Assembly (NCBI RefSeq): GCF_029714325.1
Contig: NZ_CP121666.1
Location: forward strand, 6,975,001 to 7,039,000
Origin: Bradyrhizobium sp. CB1717
GTDB taxonomy: Bacteria; Pseudomonadota; Alphaproteobacteria; Rhizobiales; Xanthobacteraceae
Direction of reading: 5' to 3'
DNA length: 64,000 bases
In this document: positions 16,435 through 25,640 of the stretch, one piece after another
Layout: each line of letters begins with the position of its first letter
Position numbering within the stretch: the first letter of the stretch is position 1
Made by a program: the position numbers and the translations under genes
Notes under the pieces: generated by a model
Databases searched by the model: none
What the model saw: only the letters and a program-made list of their open reading frames with translations
Told to the model about the DNA's origin: nothing

Positions 16435-17734
16435 AGCAGCCGACCGACTCGGGGAGCACCTGCCGCGGCAACCATAGCACGACGCTCGGGAAATAGATCG
16501 CGAACGCGATCGTCGCCAGGAACACCACGTAGATCGGCAGTGCCGCACGTAGCGCCTTGGCGAAGCTGATGCCGACGAATTTCGAGGCCATCAACAGCAC
16601 CAGCCCGTAAGGCGGCGTGATCAGGCCGAACGCGAGCGTTGCGATCAGCACCACGCCCATGTGCACGGCGTTGATGTCGCCGGCCTCCGTCAGCGCGTTG
16701 ACCAGCGGCATGAAGATGATGATGGTCGGCACCGGCTCGATGAAGTCGCCGACCACGGTGAACAGCAGCACCATCAGCAGCATGATCAGATGCGGATCGT
16801 TGCCGGCAATGGACGTGATCCACTCGGCGATATAGGTCGCGCCGCGCAAATAGGCGAGCATCCAGCCGAAGGCGTTGGCCGCGCCGATCGTGATCAGCGG
16901 CAGCGAGAAGATCAGGCCCGCGAGGCAGAAATCGTACGGGATTTTCCTGAAGTGGCCACGGTTGAGCGCGGGGATGACGACCAGAATGATCCAGACCACG
17001 GCAACGACGCCCGCTTCCGTCGGCGTGAACCAGCCGGTCAGGATGCCCCCTAGCAGGATCACCGGGATCATCAGTGGCAGGGCCGCATCGCCTGCGGCGA
17101 ACACCACCTGCCGCAGCGGCGCACGCGGCTTGCGCAGGCCGGAGGGGCCGAAGAAATAGCAATAGATCATCAATCCGAAACCGATCATCAGCCCGGGCAC
17201 CACGCCCGCCATGAACAGGCCGGCGATCGAGACGTTGCCGACGGCGCCGTAGACCACCGCCGTGATGCTCGGCGGTACCAGGGCCGCGATGGTCGAGGCG
17301 GAGGCGATGATCGCGGCGATGAAGGCGGGTTCATAGCCTTCCCGCTTCATCGGGCCGCCCAGCGCGCGGCTCATCACGGCGACGTCGGCGGTGGTCGAGC
17401 CGGACATTTCCGAGAAGAACATGCTGAAGACGACCACGACCTGCGACAGCCCGCCCCTGATATGCCCGACCAGCGACACCGACAGGTTGGCTATTCGTAC
17501 CACCACGTTGGCCGAGCTCATGAGCTCGCCGACCAAGAGGAAGAACGGAATGGCCAGCAGCGCCTCGGAATCGACGCCGTCAAAAATCTTCTGGATGATG
17601 GCGGCCAGCGAGACGTCGGACAGGATCGCGCCGATGAAGACGCCGGCCATCAGCGAGAACGGCACGGGCACGCCGAGATAGCCGAACGACAGGAAGCAGA
17701 TCGACATCAATGCCAGGACGACAGGTGCGCTCAC
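16394..17734 (-). CDS. TRAP transporter large permease (DctM type)
   Basis: This 446-residue membrane protein has the DctM family's many hydrophobic segments and signatures such as SEMSGSTTADVAVMSRALGG and LITPPYGLVLLMASK. It forms the sodium-driven channel with the small subunit at 17731 and the receptor at 18517. It overlaps the DctQ gene by four bases. The C-terminus (SVGCFKSPAGTGYICPQ) is an unusual polar tail encoded where the gene overlaps the convergent phosphatase. Confidence 0.9.
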   Translation of the reverse strand: MSAPVVLALMSICFLSFGYLGVPVPFSLMAGVFIGAILSDVSLAAIIQKIFDGVDSEALLAIPFFLLVGELMSSANVVVRIANLSVSLVGHIRGGLSQVVVVFSMFFSEMSGSTTADVAVMSRALGGPMKREGYEPAFIAAIIASASTIAALVPPSITAVVYGAVGNVSIAGLFMAGVVPGLMIGFGLMIYCYFFGPSGLRKPRAPLRQVVFAAGDAALPLMIPVILLGGILTGWFTPTEAGVVAVVWIILVVIPALNRGHFRKIPYDFCLAGLIFSLPLITIGAANAFGWMLAYLRGATYIAEWITSIAGNDPHLIMLLMVLLFTVVGDFIEPVPTIIIFMPLVNALTEAGDINAVHMGVVLIATLAFGLITPPYGLVLLMASKFVGISFAKALRAALPIYVVFLATIAFAIYFPSVVLWLPRQVLPESVGCFKSPAGTGYICPQ

Positions 17735-18309
17735 GGCTGCGCCCTCATCTGTGCCTCGGTGAGACCTGGCGCGGCATCTTCCTCGGGCGGCTCGGGGTGG
17801 TCAAAGCCGTTGCGCAGGCCGTTGACGAGCTGCTCGATGGTGAACAGGCCGATCAGCACGCCCGAGAGCGGGATGATCGCGTAGAGCGAAGCGATCGGCG
17901 TGCCCGAGGGCAGACGGAAGCTGCCGAAGCCGCGCAGATAGTTCTGATAGCCGTACCAGATCAGGCAGAAGGCAACGCCGAGCACGACGAGGCGGATGAT
18001 CACCTCGACGATCAGCCGCGGCGTTCCGTGCATCGCCTCGGAGATCGCGGTGAGATAGAGGTGGTCGTTGCGCCGGGTCGCCGCCGCCGTGCCGACGAAG
18101 ATCGCGTAGATGAACAGCGTCGAGGTGACTTCCTGGAGCCACAGCCAGGGATGGCCGATGGTGCGGGTGACGATGTCGGCGGTCACCGACAACGAGAAGC
18201 CGAAGCACAGCACGCCGCAGAGGATCATCAGCGCAAGCTCGAGCCAATCGAGCGCGCGCCATTTCAGGTGGCGTTGGCGTTGAACCAGCAGTTTGTCGGC
18301 GATGGCCAT
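17731..18309 (-). CDS. TRAP transporter small permease (DctQ type)
   Basis: This 192-residue protein has four hydrophobic segments (near 25-45, 65-85, 105-125 and 145-165) and the DctQ-like TRRNDHLYL after the second. It couples the DctP receptor to the DctM channel in the inner membrane. A proline- and acid-rich tail (HPEPPEEDAAPG) ends the protein. The start at 18309 leaves a 207-base gap to the receptor gene, mostly filled by a repeat. Confidence 0.87.
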   Translation of the reverse strand: MAIADKLLVQRQRHLKWRALDWLELALMILCGVLCFGFSLSVTADIVTRTIGHPWLWLQEVTSTLFIYAIFVGTAAATRRNDHLYLTAISEAMHGTPRLIVEVIIRLVVLGVAFCLIWYGYQNYLRGFGSFRLPSGTPIASLYAIIPLSGVLIGLFTIEQLVNGLRNGFDHPEPPEEDAAPGLTEAQMRAQP

Positions 18310-18378
18310 TTACGTCCTCGTCGTCACCGCCTGTAGCGGGATGATGTCAAGTTGAACGGCGGCTGCGGGTTGATTGAA

Positions 18379-18495
18379 CCTCTCCCGCTTGCGGGGAGAG
18401 GTCGGCGCGGAGCGCCGGGTGAGGGCTCTCTCGTCATTGGGAGTCTCTCTGCGGAAGCCCCCTCTCCCCTACCCTCTCCCGCAAGCGGGAGAGGG
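18379..18495. repeat. palindromic intergenic repeat, CCTCTCCCGC family (copy 1)
   Basis: Two hairpin modules, CCTCTCCCGCTTGCGGGGAGAGG and its variant with GCAAGC at the loop, lie at 18379-18401 and 18473-18495. Each is self-complementary and they also pair with each other. The element separates the TRAP receptor from its permease genes. Copies lie at 38570-38706 and, as a single module, at 44419-44442. Confidence 0.82.
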
Positions 18496-18516
18496 AGCGC
18501 ACCGAATGCCGTCGAC

Positions 18517-19512
18517 TCAATTAATCGACCGGATCAGATTCTTGATCTTCTCGGCGTGCGGGCCGAGATCCTTGGCGAGCTTGTCGAGATAGGGATCGGC
18601 GATCACCGTGAAGGTCTTCTTGTCGACGTTGTCGACGATCTTCACGCCCATCTTCTTAAGCTTGTCGGCCGCCGTACGCTCCAGCTCGAATGCCTTTGCA
18701 GGCTCCTTGGTGCTGATCTCGTTGGCGGCGGCCTGCACCCAGCCCTTCTGTTCGGCGGAGAGACTCTGCCAGAGCTTGTCGGAGATGAACACCAGCGCGT
18801 TGTTGGCTTCGTGCTCGGTGATATTGAGGACAGGCGCGACCTCGTAATGCTTGTTGACGAGGTAGACGTTGATGCTGTTCTCGGCGACGTCGACCACGCC
18901 GGTCTGCAAGCTGGTGTAGACGCTGCCGAACGGCATGTGCACGGTCTGGGCGCCGTAGGCCGGGAACATGGTGTCCTCGGTCGCGGTCGCCTGCACGCGG
19001 ACCTTCAGGCTTTTGACGTCGCCGACATTGTGGATCTCCTTCTTGGAGTACATGTGGCGCACGCCCTGCGAGCCGGTCGCGATCACGTGCAGGCCCTGCG
19101 TGGTCTCGTCGATCATGGTTTTCAGCGCCTCGAACACGCGCGGGTCGGCGAGGCCCTTGATGACGTGGTTCTCGTCGCGGAACAGGAAGTGCAGCGACAT
19201 CACGCCGGCCTGTGGCGAGATCGTCGCGGTGTTGGCGGAGGAGATGATGGCGAATTCGACGTCGCCGGCCTTCACGAGCTGGAGCACCTGCGGCTCCTGC
19301 CCGAGCTGTGCGCCGGGATACTGGTCGATGATCATGGTGCCCTTGCTCAATTCCTTGAGCTTGTCGGCGAAGAGGTCACCCGCGATGGAATAGCCGGTGT
19401 TGCGCGGTTGGTCATAGGCGAAGCGATAGTGCTTCACCTCCTGTGCCCCCGCTTCGGTAACGAACAGCATGGCGACCACGGCCGCCAACCCACACATGGA
19501 TCGTGCAATCAT
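18517..19512 (-). CDS. TRAP transporter substrate-binding protein (DctP type)
   Basis: This 331-residue exported receptor has a signal peptide ending near AGAQEV and the DctP fold. The carboxylate-binding arginine probably lies in SLKVRVQAT. Family members bind organic acids, including sugar acids. The start at 19512 is supported by GGGGGAA upstream. It lies 55 bases after the IlvD/Edd-type dehydratase in the same operon, which favours an aldonic or related acid as ligand; that link is inference. Confidence 0.9.
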   Translation of the reverse strand: MIARSMCGLAAVVAMLFVTEAGAQEVKHYRFAYDQPRNTGYSIAGDLFADKLKELSKGTMIIDQYPGAQLGQEPQVLQLVKAGDVEFAIISSANTATISPQAGVMSLHFLFRDENHVIKGLADPRVFEALKTMIDETTQGLHVIATGSQGVRHMYSKKEIHNVGDVKSLKVRVQATATEDTMFPAYGAQTVHMPFGSVYTSLQTGVVDVAENSINVYLVNKHYEVAPVLNITEHEANNALVFISDKLWQSLSAEQKGWVQAAANEISTKEPAKAFELERTAADKLKKMGVKIVDNVDKKTFTVIADPYLDKLAKDLGPHAEKIKNLIRSIN

Positions 19513-19567
19513 CGTTTCCCCCTGTTTTGTCGCCCGCCGCTTGTGCGGTCTGAGCGCTCGCTTGCTA

Positions 19568-21286
19568 TCAGCCCTTCTCGGTCTTCCCAGTCCTCTGCAT
19601 GAAGTCGAAATCGCAGCCCTCGTCGGCCTGCATGATAGTCTCGTTGAACAGCCAGGCGTAGCCGCGCCGCGCATCTTCGGGTGCAGCGGCTGGCTTCAAG
19701 GCGGTGCGCCGACGCTCCAGCTCGGCGGCGTCGACCAGCAGCTCGATGCTGCGCCTGGCAACATCGAGGCTGATCATGTCGCCGTTTTTCACCAGCGCCA
19801 GAGGCCCGCCAACAGCGGATTCCGGGGTGATGTGCAGCACGATGGTGCCGAAGGCGGTGCCGCTCATGCGCGCGTCGGAAATGCGCACCATGTCCTTGGT
19901 GCCGCCGCGCGCGAGCTTCTTCGGGATCGGCAGGTAGCCTGCCTCGGGCATGCCCGGCGCGCCTTTCGGGCCGGCATTGCGCAGCACCAGCACGTCGTCG
20001 GCAGTGACGTCGAGATCGGGATCGTCGACCCGCAAGGTCATGTCCTCGACGGATTCGAACACGACCGCGCGCCCGGTGTGCTGCAACAGTTTTGGGCTCG
20101 CGGCCGATTGCTTGATGACCGCACCGCGCGGGGCGAGATTGCCATGGAGGATGGCGAGGCCGCCTTCCTTCTTGATCGGATTGTCGCGCGGACGGATCGC
20201 GTCCTGGCCGGGTACGTCCTCGGCATTCGCGACGACGTCGCGCAGCGACTGGCCGGTGATGGTCTTCGCGTCGAGATCGATGAGATCGCCGAGCTGCGCC
20301 AGCAATTTCGGCACGCCGCCTGCGTGATGGAAATGCTCCATGTAGTGCTCGCCTGACGGCTTGAGGTCGACCAGCACTGGCACCTCGCGGCCGATCTGAT
20401 CGAACGCTTCGAGGTCGAGCCGGTGCGGCGAGCGATGCGCCATCGCGGTCAGATGGATCAGGCCGTTGGTCGAGCCGCCGATCGCCTGGAGCACGACCTG
20501 TGCGTTCTTGAAAGATGCCGGCGTCAGAAATTCGCTCGGCTTCGGGCCCTTGGTCTTGGCCATCTCGGCGGCAACGCGGCCGCTGGCCTCGGCGAGGCGG
20601 AAGCGTTCGGCATGCGGCGCGGGAATCGTCGCGCTCATCGGCAGCGACAGGCCCATGGCTTCGATCATGCAAGCCATGGTCGAGGCCGTGCCCATCACCA
20701 TGCAGGTGCCGACGGATGGCGCGAGGCGTCCGTTCACCGCCTCGATCTCAGCATCGTCCATCTCCCCGGCGCGATACTTGCCCCAGAGCCGGCGGCAGTC
20801 GGTGCAGGCGCCCAGCACCTCGCCCTTGTGATGGCCGACCACCATGGGACCGACGGGAATGACCACGGTCGGCAGATCGGCGCTGATCGCCGCCATGACC
20901 TGCGCCGGCAGCGTCTTGTCGCAGCCGCCGATCACGATCACCGCATCCATCGGCTGGGCCCGGATCATCTCCTCGGTGTCCATCGCCATCAGATTGCGCA
21001 GATACATCGAGGTCGGATGCGCAAAGCTCTCGGCGATCGAGATGGTCGGGAATACGAACGGCATCGCGCCCGACAGCATCACGCCGCGCTTGGCGGCTTC
21101 GATGATCTGCGGGACGTTGCCGTGGCAGGGATTGTAGTCGCTATAGGTGTTGGTGATGCCGACGATCGGACGCTCCAGCGCGTCGTCGGAATAGCCCATG
21201 GCCTTGATGAACGCCTTGCGCAGGAACAGCGAAAAGCCGGCATCGCCGTAGCTCGTCAGACCCTTGCGCAAACCACTCGTCATCAT
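19568..21286 (-). CDS. IlvD/Edd family dehydratase (sugar-acid or dihydroxy-acid)
   Basis: This 572-residue protein is an iron-sulfur dehydratase. The three cluster-type cysteines are C54 (NPCHGN), C122 (GGCDKTLPAQ) and C195 (VGTCMVMGT), with a probable carbamylated lysine at K124. The family removes water from dihydroxy acids to give 2-keto-3-deoxy acids. Its place beside a TRAP importer and a GntR/FCD regulator, rather than with branched-chain amino-acid genes, suggests an aldonate such as arabonate or xylonate. It is first in the operon, starting 171 bases from the divergent regulator gene. Confidence 0.88.
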   Translation of the reverse strand: MMTSGLRKGLTSYGDAGFSLFLRKAFIKAMGYSDDALERPIVGITNTYSDYNPCHGNVPQIIEAAKRGVMLSGAMPFVFPTISIAESFAHPTSMYLRNLMAMDTEEMIRAQPMDAVIVIGGCDKTLPAQVMAAISADLPTVVIPVGPMVVGHHKGEVLGACTDCRRLWGKYRAGEMDDAEIEAVNGRLAPSVGTCMVMGTASTMACMIEAMGLSLPMSATIPAPHAERFRLAEASGRVAAEMAKTKGPKPSEFLTPASFKNAQVVLQAIGGSTNGLIHLTAMAHRSPHRLDLEAFDQIGREVPVLVDLKPSGEHYMEHFHHAGGVPKLLAQLGDLIDLDAKTITGQSLRDVVANAEDVPGQDAIRPRDNPIKKEGGLAILHGNLAPRGAVIKQSAASPKLLQHTGRAVVFESVEDMTLRVDDPDLDVTADDVLVLRNAGPKGAPGMPEAGYLPIPKKLARGGTKDMVRISDARMSGTAFGTIVLHITPESAVGGPLALVKNGDMISLDVARRSIELLVDAAELERRRTALKPAAAPEDARRGYAWLFNETIMQADEGCDFDFMQRTGKTEKG

Positions 21287-21327
21287 GCCACTCCTGAAGT
21301 TGCCATTGTCGTACAGCCTGCCCCCTG

Positions 21328-21402
21328 ATTGTCAATAAGACAGGCGCCAGCATTGCCATTTTCCGGACCGCGGCACCGCCAAACGACCAGATTATTGACA
21401 AT
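21328..21402. promoter_or_regulatory. inverted 11-bp pair between dehydratase and GntR genes
   Basis: ATTGTCAATAA at 21328-21338 recurs as its exact reverse complement at 21392-21402, 53 bases away. Each copy contains TTGACA reading outward toward its own gene: a -35-like hexamer for the dehydratase (minus) and for the regulator (plus). They may be divergent promoters, GntR half-sites, or both. Confidence 0.6.
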
Positions 21403-21457
21403 CCTCGCCTTCCCTGCTCCACAGTCGGGACCGGCTCGAGGCCGGGAGGCTGAGGGC

Positions 21458-22141
21458 ATGTCCGACATACGCACCGCAGACGCCATGACGGTCCGGCGCG
21501 ACGATCCGGACGACGTGGTCGCGCGGCTGGAGGAAGACATCATCTTCGGCCGCCTCGCGCCCGGCGCGCGCCTCACCGAGGACGCGTTGATGTCGCGCTA
21601 CGGCACCTCCAGACACTTCGTGCGGCAGGCGCTGGTGGACGCGGAGCGGCGCGGCATCGTCCGCCGTGAGAAGAATGTCGGCGCCACCGTGCGGTTCTAC
21701 TCGGCCGAGGAGGTGCGGCAGATCTACGAGGTCAGAGAGATGCTGACGCGGCAGGCCGCGCTGATGATCCCCCTGCCCGCACCGCAAGGCCTGATCGACG
21801 AGCTGAGCGCGCTGCAACGGCAATATTGCGCCAGGGCCGACGTGCAGGATTTGCGCGGCATCCACGAGGCCAACGACGCCTTCCACCTCGCGCTGTTCTC
21901 GGCCTGCGGCAATCCCTATCTGGTGCGTTCGCTCCAGGACTACATGAACCTGACGCTGCCGATGCGCGCAAAAAACCTCGCCGACCGCGAGGGTCTCGCG
22001 CAATCGCGCCGCCAGCACGAGCTGATGATCGAGCTGCTCAAAGGCCGCGACAGCTGGGCGCTGGCGCAGCTCTGCGTCGATCACATGCAGTTCAGCAAGT
22101 CGGATTATCTGGCGCGGATTGCCGGCGAGGCCGCGCGCTAG
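21458..22141 (+). CDS. GntR family transcriptional regulator, FCD subfamily
   Basis: This 227-residue regulator has an N-terminal winged helix (about 20-85: GRLAPGARLTEDALMSRYG, then SRHFVRQAL) and a C-terminal all-helical FCD ligand domain with metal-type residues in HEANDAFH and the late histidines SRRQHEL and CVDHMQ. I chose ATG 21458 because GGGAGG precedes it; upstream codons are in the promoter region. It is divergent from the dehydratase/TRAP operon and is its probable repressor, released by the imported acid or a product. Confidence 0.9.
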   Translation: MSDIRTADAMTVRRDDPDDVVARLEEDIIFGRLAPGARLTEDALMSRYGTSRHFVRQALVDAERRGIVRREKNVGATVRFYSAEEVRQIYEVREMLTRQAALMIPLPAPQGLIDELSALQRQYCARADVQDLRGIHEANDAFHLALFSACGNPYLVRSLQDYMNLTLPMRAKNLADREGLAQSRRQHELMIELLKGRDSWALAQLCVDHMQFSKSDYLARIAGEAAR

Positions 22142-22296
22142 TCGGCGAACTTCTGCTGCAGGCATCCATCACGGAACGCCGCTGCCCCGGGCGCGTTGGA
22201 AGGCCAAGCACTGGCCTCGGTCTTGCTTCAGACGCGGTAGGTGGCGGTTTCTCGGAGCATGTCACCCCAAGGGAGACTGTCCGAGCGGGTTGAACA

Positions 22297-23490
22297 ATGA
22301 GGGTCTGCGGAGCGATGCGGACCGGTTTGTTCATCGCATTAATTGCAGCGGCCTGGCTCGGCGGACAGGTCCAGGATTCTTTGGCGCAAAAGCGGCCGCC
22401 TGCTTCTCCGAGCGAATCCACGAAGGTGTCTCCGAGAAAGGAAGACACCCCCAAGAAGGAAACAGGACGATCTGCGGACCCGTATACGGTGGGATTCGTA
22501 ACCGGATCGCCGCAATGCACTGAATTCGCGATCGCTCAGGACATTGCGACCACGCTCGCCGGCGGCCAGGAGACCGGTCCTCGTGGCCAGGTCGCATTGC
22601 GGGTCCTGCCAATCGTGGGAAACGGCGGTGTCCGCAACGTCCTTGATGTGCTCACCCTTGCGGGTGCCGACGTGGCGATCGCGCCCGTCGTCCTGGTCGA
22701 CCGGCTCCGGGAGACAAAGACCTTCGGGGATATTTCTGACAGGCTGACCTACATTGTTCCGCTCCATATCGAGGAGTTCCATCTTCTCGCGCGGGCGGAC
22801 ATCAGAAGCCTGGCGGAGCTGTCGGGAAAGAGGGTCAATCTTGGGGACGAGGGCAGTGCCGGCGCCATTCTCGGCCGGGAAGTGTTGAACCATCTGGGCG
22901 TCAAGATCATCGAGTCGAGCCTGGGACCGGAGGCCGCGCTGGATGGTCTCAGGAAGGGAGATCTCTCCGCCGCTCTGCTGGTCTCGGGAAAACCGGTCAG
23001 CGTCCTGACGCAGGTCTCACAACTCGATCGTATTCACATCCTGCCGATCCCCTACTTCAAGGAGCTGCTGCAACAAGATTATCTGCCATCGACGCTCCGC
23101 CACAAGGACTACCCGAATTTGATCGCCGCCGAGGCGAGCGTCGACACGATTGCGATCAAATCAGCTCTCTTCGCCTACAACTGGCCGAGGGGCAACGAGC
23201 GGTTTCGGTTGCTGGAATTCTTCGTCCAGACATTGTTCACGCGCTTTCCCGAATTTCTGGGCGACGCCCATCACCCTAAATGGCGCGAGGTAAACCTGGC
23301 CGCGCAGCTCCCCGGATGGCGACGATTCCAACCGGCAGAGCGCTGGCTCCAGCAGCAATCGGGAGGCGAAGCCGCGCTTCGCAAGGCGTTCGGCCGGTTC
23401 CTCGAGGGAAAGCCAACCGCCGATCTACCCGACCACGAAGAATTGTTCCGGGATTTCCTGCGCTGGAGAGAACGCAATCCGGCCAAGTGA
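22297..23490 (+). CDS. TAXI-like periplasmic solute-binding protein
   Basis: This 397-residue exported protein has a signal peptide (residues 1-30, ending near SLAQKR), a lysine/serine-rich linker, then a type II binding fold beginning YTVGFVTGSPQCTEFAIAQDIA. Segments such as LADIRSL-like SLAELSGKRVNLG and AAEASVDTIAIKSALF resemble TAXI-type TRAP receptors. No TRAP permease is adjacent, so it may serve a distant one or act as a sensor. ATG 22297 and ATG 22315 are both possible; GGAG lies just before the second. Confidence 0.72.
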   Translation: MRVCGAMRTGLFIALIAAAWLGGQVQDSLAQKRPPASPSESTKVSPRKEDTPKKETGRSADPYTVGFVTGSPQCTEFAIAQDIATTLAGGQETGPRGQVALRVLPIVGNGGVRNVLDVLTLAGADVAIAPVVLVDRLRETKTFGDISDRLTYIVPLHIEEFHLLARADIRSLAELSGKRVNLGDEGSAGAILGREVLNHLGVKIIESSLGPEAALDGLRKGDLSAALLVSGKPVSVLTQVSQLDRIHILPIPYFKELLQQDYLPSTLRHKDYPNLIAAEASVDTIAIKSALFAYNWPRGNERFRLLEFFVQTLFTRFPEFLGDAHHPKWREVNLAAQLPGWRRFQPAERWLQQQSGGEAALRKAFGRFLEGKPTADLPDHEELFRDFLRWRERNPAK

Positions 23491-23526
23491 GCAAACTTTG
23501 GCAAACACAAAGCTCGGGAGTTGTCG

Positions 23527-24090
23527 ATGCGCAAAGCCGTGGTGACGGCAGCCCTGGTTGCTTTGCTCGCCTTGATCGCCGATGTGAGGCGCCCCTCCGC
23601 CCAATTTGCTCCCTTCTGGCCACAAGCGCCACAGCTGCTCCCCCCGGCCGCCGCGCCACCGGCCGATGAGGTCAAGCAAACCAGGGCAGCCCCTCACCGA
23701 AAGAGCAAGGCGCACAGAAAGCACGAAGTCGTTCGGCCGCCGCCAAATCAGCGGGAGGTCGCGGAAAAAAACGGATACAAGCGGGTCAGCGATCTCGTGA
23801 ACTTCCCGAAGTTCTTTCCAGGCCTCGGCATCATCTTCGTCAAGCCCGACACTTTGCCACTGGGGCCGTTCTTGAGCTTCGATCGCAGGGACCGTCTGGT
23901 CGCAACCGTGTACATGATCCCGAACAAGGACATCGACGATCACAAGACATTGGAGGCGGCCGGGTCAGCAGGACCAGTTGACCACGTCAGCCTCTACTTC
24001 AACCCGGGTCACCCCGGCGTGGATATGCCGCATTACCATGTGGTGCTCTGGCATGTGACCAAGAAGCAGGAAGCGCGCGTTGCAAAATGA
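23527..24090 (+). CDS. hypothetical exported protein with His-rich C-terminus
   Basis: This 187-residue protein starts at ATG 23527 with GGGAG eight bases upstream. A signal peptide (ending near PSAQF) is followed by a proline-rich and then basic linker (HRKSKAHRKHEVV) and a globular domain with DHVSLYFNPGH and MPHYHVVLWHV. The clustered histidines could bind a metal. It resembles small exported rhizobial proteins of unknown role, and no function can be assigned. It follows the TAXI-like gene by 36 bases and probably shares its transcript. Confidence 0.7.
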   Translation: MRKAVVTAALVALLALIADVRRPSAQFAPFWPQAPQLLPPAAAPPADEVKQTRAAPHRKSKAHRKHEVVRPPPNQREVAEKNGYKRVSDLVNFPKFFPGLGIIFVKPDTLPLGPFLSFDRRDRLVATVYMIPNKDIDDHKTLEAAGSAGPVDHVSLYFNPGHPGVDMPHYHVVLWHVTKKQEARVAK

Positions 24091-24254
24091 CGTACGACAG
24101 GAATGCGATCACGTCAGTGTCAGGACAGCCGATAATCTTCTGGTAGATGCCGCGCAATCACTCAACCGATTAACCGGTTGTTAGAGGACTCTATCTCAAA
24201 TGGTTTCAGGAATACATAACAACCATGCCGGGTTCCATTTCCCGGAACAGTCCC

Positions 24255-25187
24255 ATGAATGTACCTGGTTTCCTGATCGCAGTGGCCTTCGGCGGAGCAT
24301 TCTTCGCCGCGGAGTATGTGTGGTACTACCAACCCGCTTTCCTCGACCCGGATGTCCTGCTCAGCACGTTCTCCTCGGAACATTCGAAAGCGCGCGCAGC
24401 CGTCAAACATGCGCTGATCGATCCGGACTCGGCCAAATTCAGCGCATTGCATTCGGTTGAGGCCGGCGCGGCGAGGTATGTTTGCGGCGGCGTCAAGGCG
24501 AGGGACAAGTCCGGCCAGTTCATCGATGTCGCTTTCGTCTACACCGTGGCCATTGATTTTGCCCGCATCGACGACGACGGACGGATCACGCATCAGCGTT
24601 CGGGATACAGACCGTGCCCCACGGAGGAGGACAAGGTCGCGCAGCAGCGGCCGGGTGTGTCACCCGGCGTGGCGGCGGTCGTCAAAACCGTTCAGAAGGT
24701 CGCCCCCGACGTGCAGACGTCGGTTGCCCCCGGCCTGACGAAGCCTGCCGCTTCAGCGGGCGGATCATCCGGCGGCACGATGGAGCAGCAGGTCCGCGAG
24801 CTCGCCGCCAAGACCGTTCCGCCTGATGCTGCAAATGGACAGGGGTCAAATCCGCCCGCGGCCCGTGGGGTCGCCAAGGAGAAGGAGAGTGAGTGGCGGG
24901 CCGATCGGCCTCCGGCCGCCTGGCCCACATTCCCTCCGGATCACGCATTGGCGCGATCCACCCGGAAACGAACTCCGTCCGAGGCACTGGCCCTGGCGAA
25001 AGACATCGAGGACCGCTGGAAGCAGGCGGAGTCATCGGCCAACATCTCGACGCGTCCTTCGCCGGAAGAGATCAACGAGGCCTGCCGCGCGCTGCTCACG
25101 ATCGATTCCAAGGACGCCGACTATCCAAAAGCGTGGGCCGCCTTCACGCGGCTGCAAAAGATAAGTCAGGACATCGCCCGCGGCTGA
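24255..25187 (+). CDS. hypothetical membrane-anchored protein
   Basis: This 310-residue protein begins with a hydrophobic anchor (PGFLIAVAFGGAFFAAEYVW) and a periplasmic or cytoplasmic domain with two cysteines in YVCGGVKARDK and YRPCPTEED, the pattern of a small disulfide-stabilised domain. A low-complexity linker then leads to a helical tail (PSEALALAKDIEDRWKQAE). I start at ATG 24255; ATG 24225 in frame is weaker because the hydrophobic segment would be farther from the terminus. No family recognised. Confidence 0.6.
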   Translation: MNVPGFLIAVAFGGAFFAAEYVWYYQPAFLDPDVLLSTFSSEHSKARAAVKHALIDPDSAKFSALHSVEAGAARYVCGGVKARDKSGQFIDVAFVYTVAIDFARIDDDGRITHQRSGYRPCPTEEDKVAQQRPGVSPGVAAVVKTVQKVAPDVQTSVAPGLTKPAASAGGSSGGTMEQQVRELAAKTVPPDAANGQGSNPPAARGVAKEKESEWRADRPPAAWPTFPPDHALARSTRKRTPSEALALAKDIEDRWKQAESSANISTRPSPEEINEACRALLTIDSKDADYPKAWAAFTRLQKISQDIARG

Positions 25188-25204
25188 TGTCGCGCAAAAT
25201 CCGT

Positions 25205-25618
25205 TCAGTACCGTCTCAGCAGGCCGCGCGCCACGCTGGTGTCGCCATGATCGGCGCAGGCCCGTGTCGGGTTCCTGATCAAGTCCGTCCGAACCTGCCG
25301 GAATGTTCTTCTGGCGGCCTCGGCCACCTCGGGGCGGAATTTTCCGGGATCATAGCTCTCGCCATCAAAGGCCTTGATGGCCGCAGCATAGGCGTCGATC
25401 ATCGCCATCGCCGCATCGGGGCTGCCGAGAAGCCGGGCGCCGAGTTGAACGCTGCCCGAGCCATCGACCTCGTAGCCGGAGCATCGCTGCTCCAGCACCG
25501 CGGATGCGGTGACGAGCTGGTCGAGGAACGTCGCTTCGGCCTCGCTGAGGGTTGCGGCCTGCGCCGGCCCTGGCACGATCATCGCGAGCAGTGCGACAGC
25601 TGGCAGCCTGATGTTCAT
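25205..25618 (-). CDS. small hypothetical exported protein
   Basis: This 137-residue protein has a signal peptide (NIRLPAVALLAMIVPGPAQA) and a short helical domain with cysteines in EQRCSGYE and TRACADHG that may form a disulfide. The start at 25618 is the only methionine that keeps the signal peptide; its ribosome site is weak. It lies convergent to the membrane-anchored protein gene with 17 bases between stops. Function unknown. Confidence 0.62.
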   Translation of the reverse strand: MNIRLPAVALLAMIVPGPAQAATLSEAEATFLDQLVTASAVLEQRCSGYEVDGSGSVQLGARLLGSPDAAMAMIDAYAAAIKAFDGESYDPGKFRPEVAEAARRTFRQVRTDLIRNPTRACADHGDTSVARGLLRRY

Positions 25619-25640
25619 GCTCAGCCGATCATGTGCTCGA

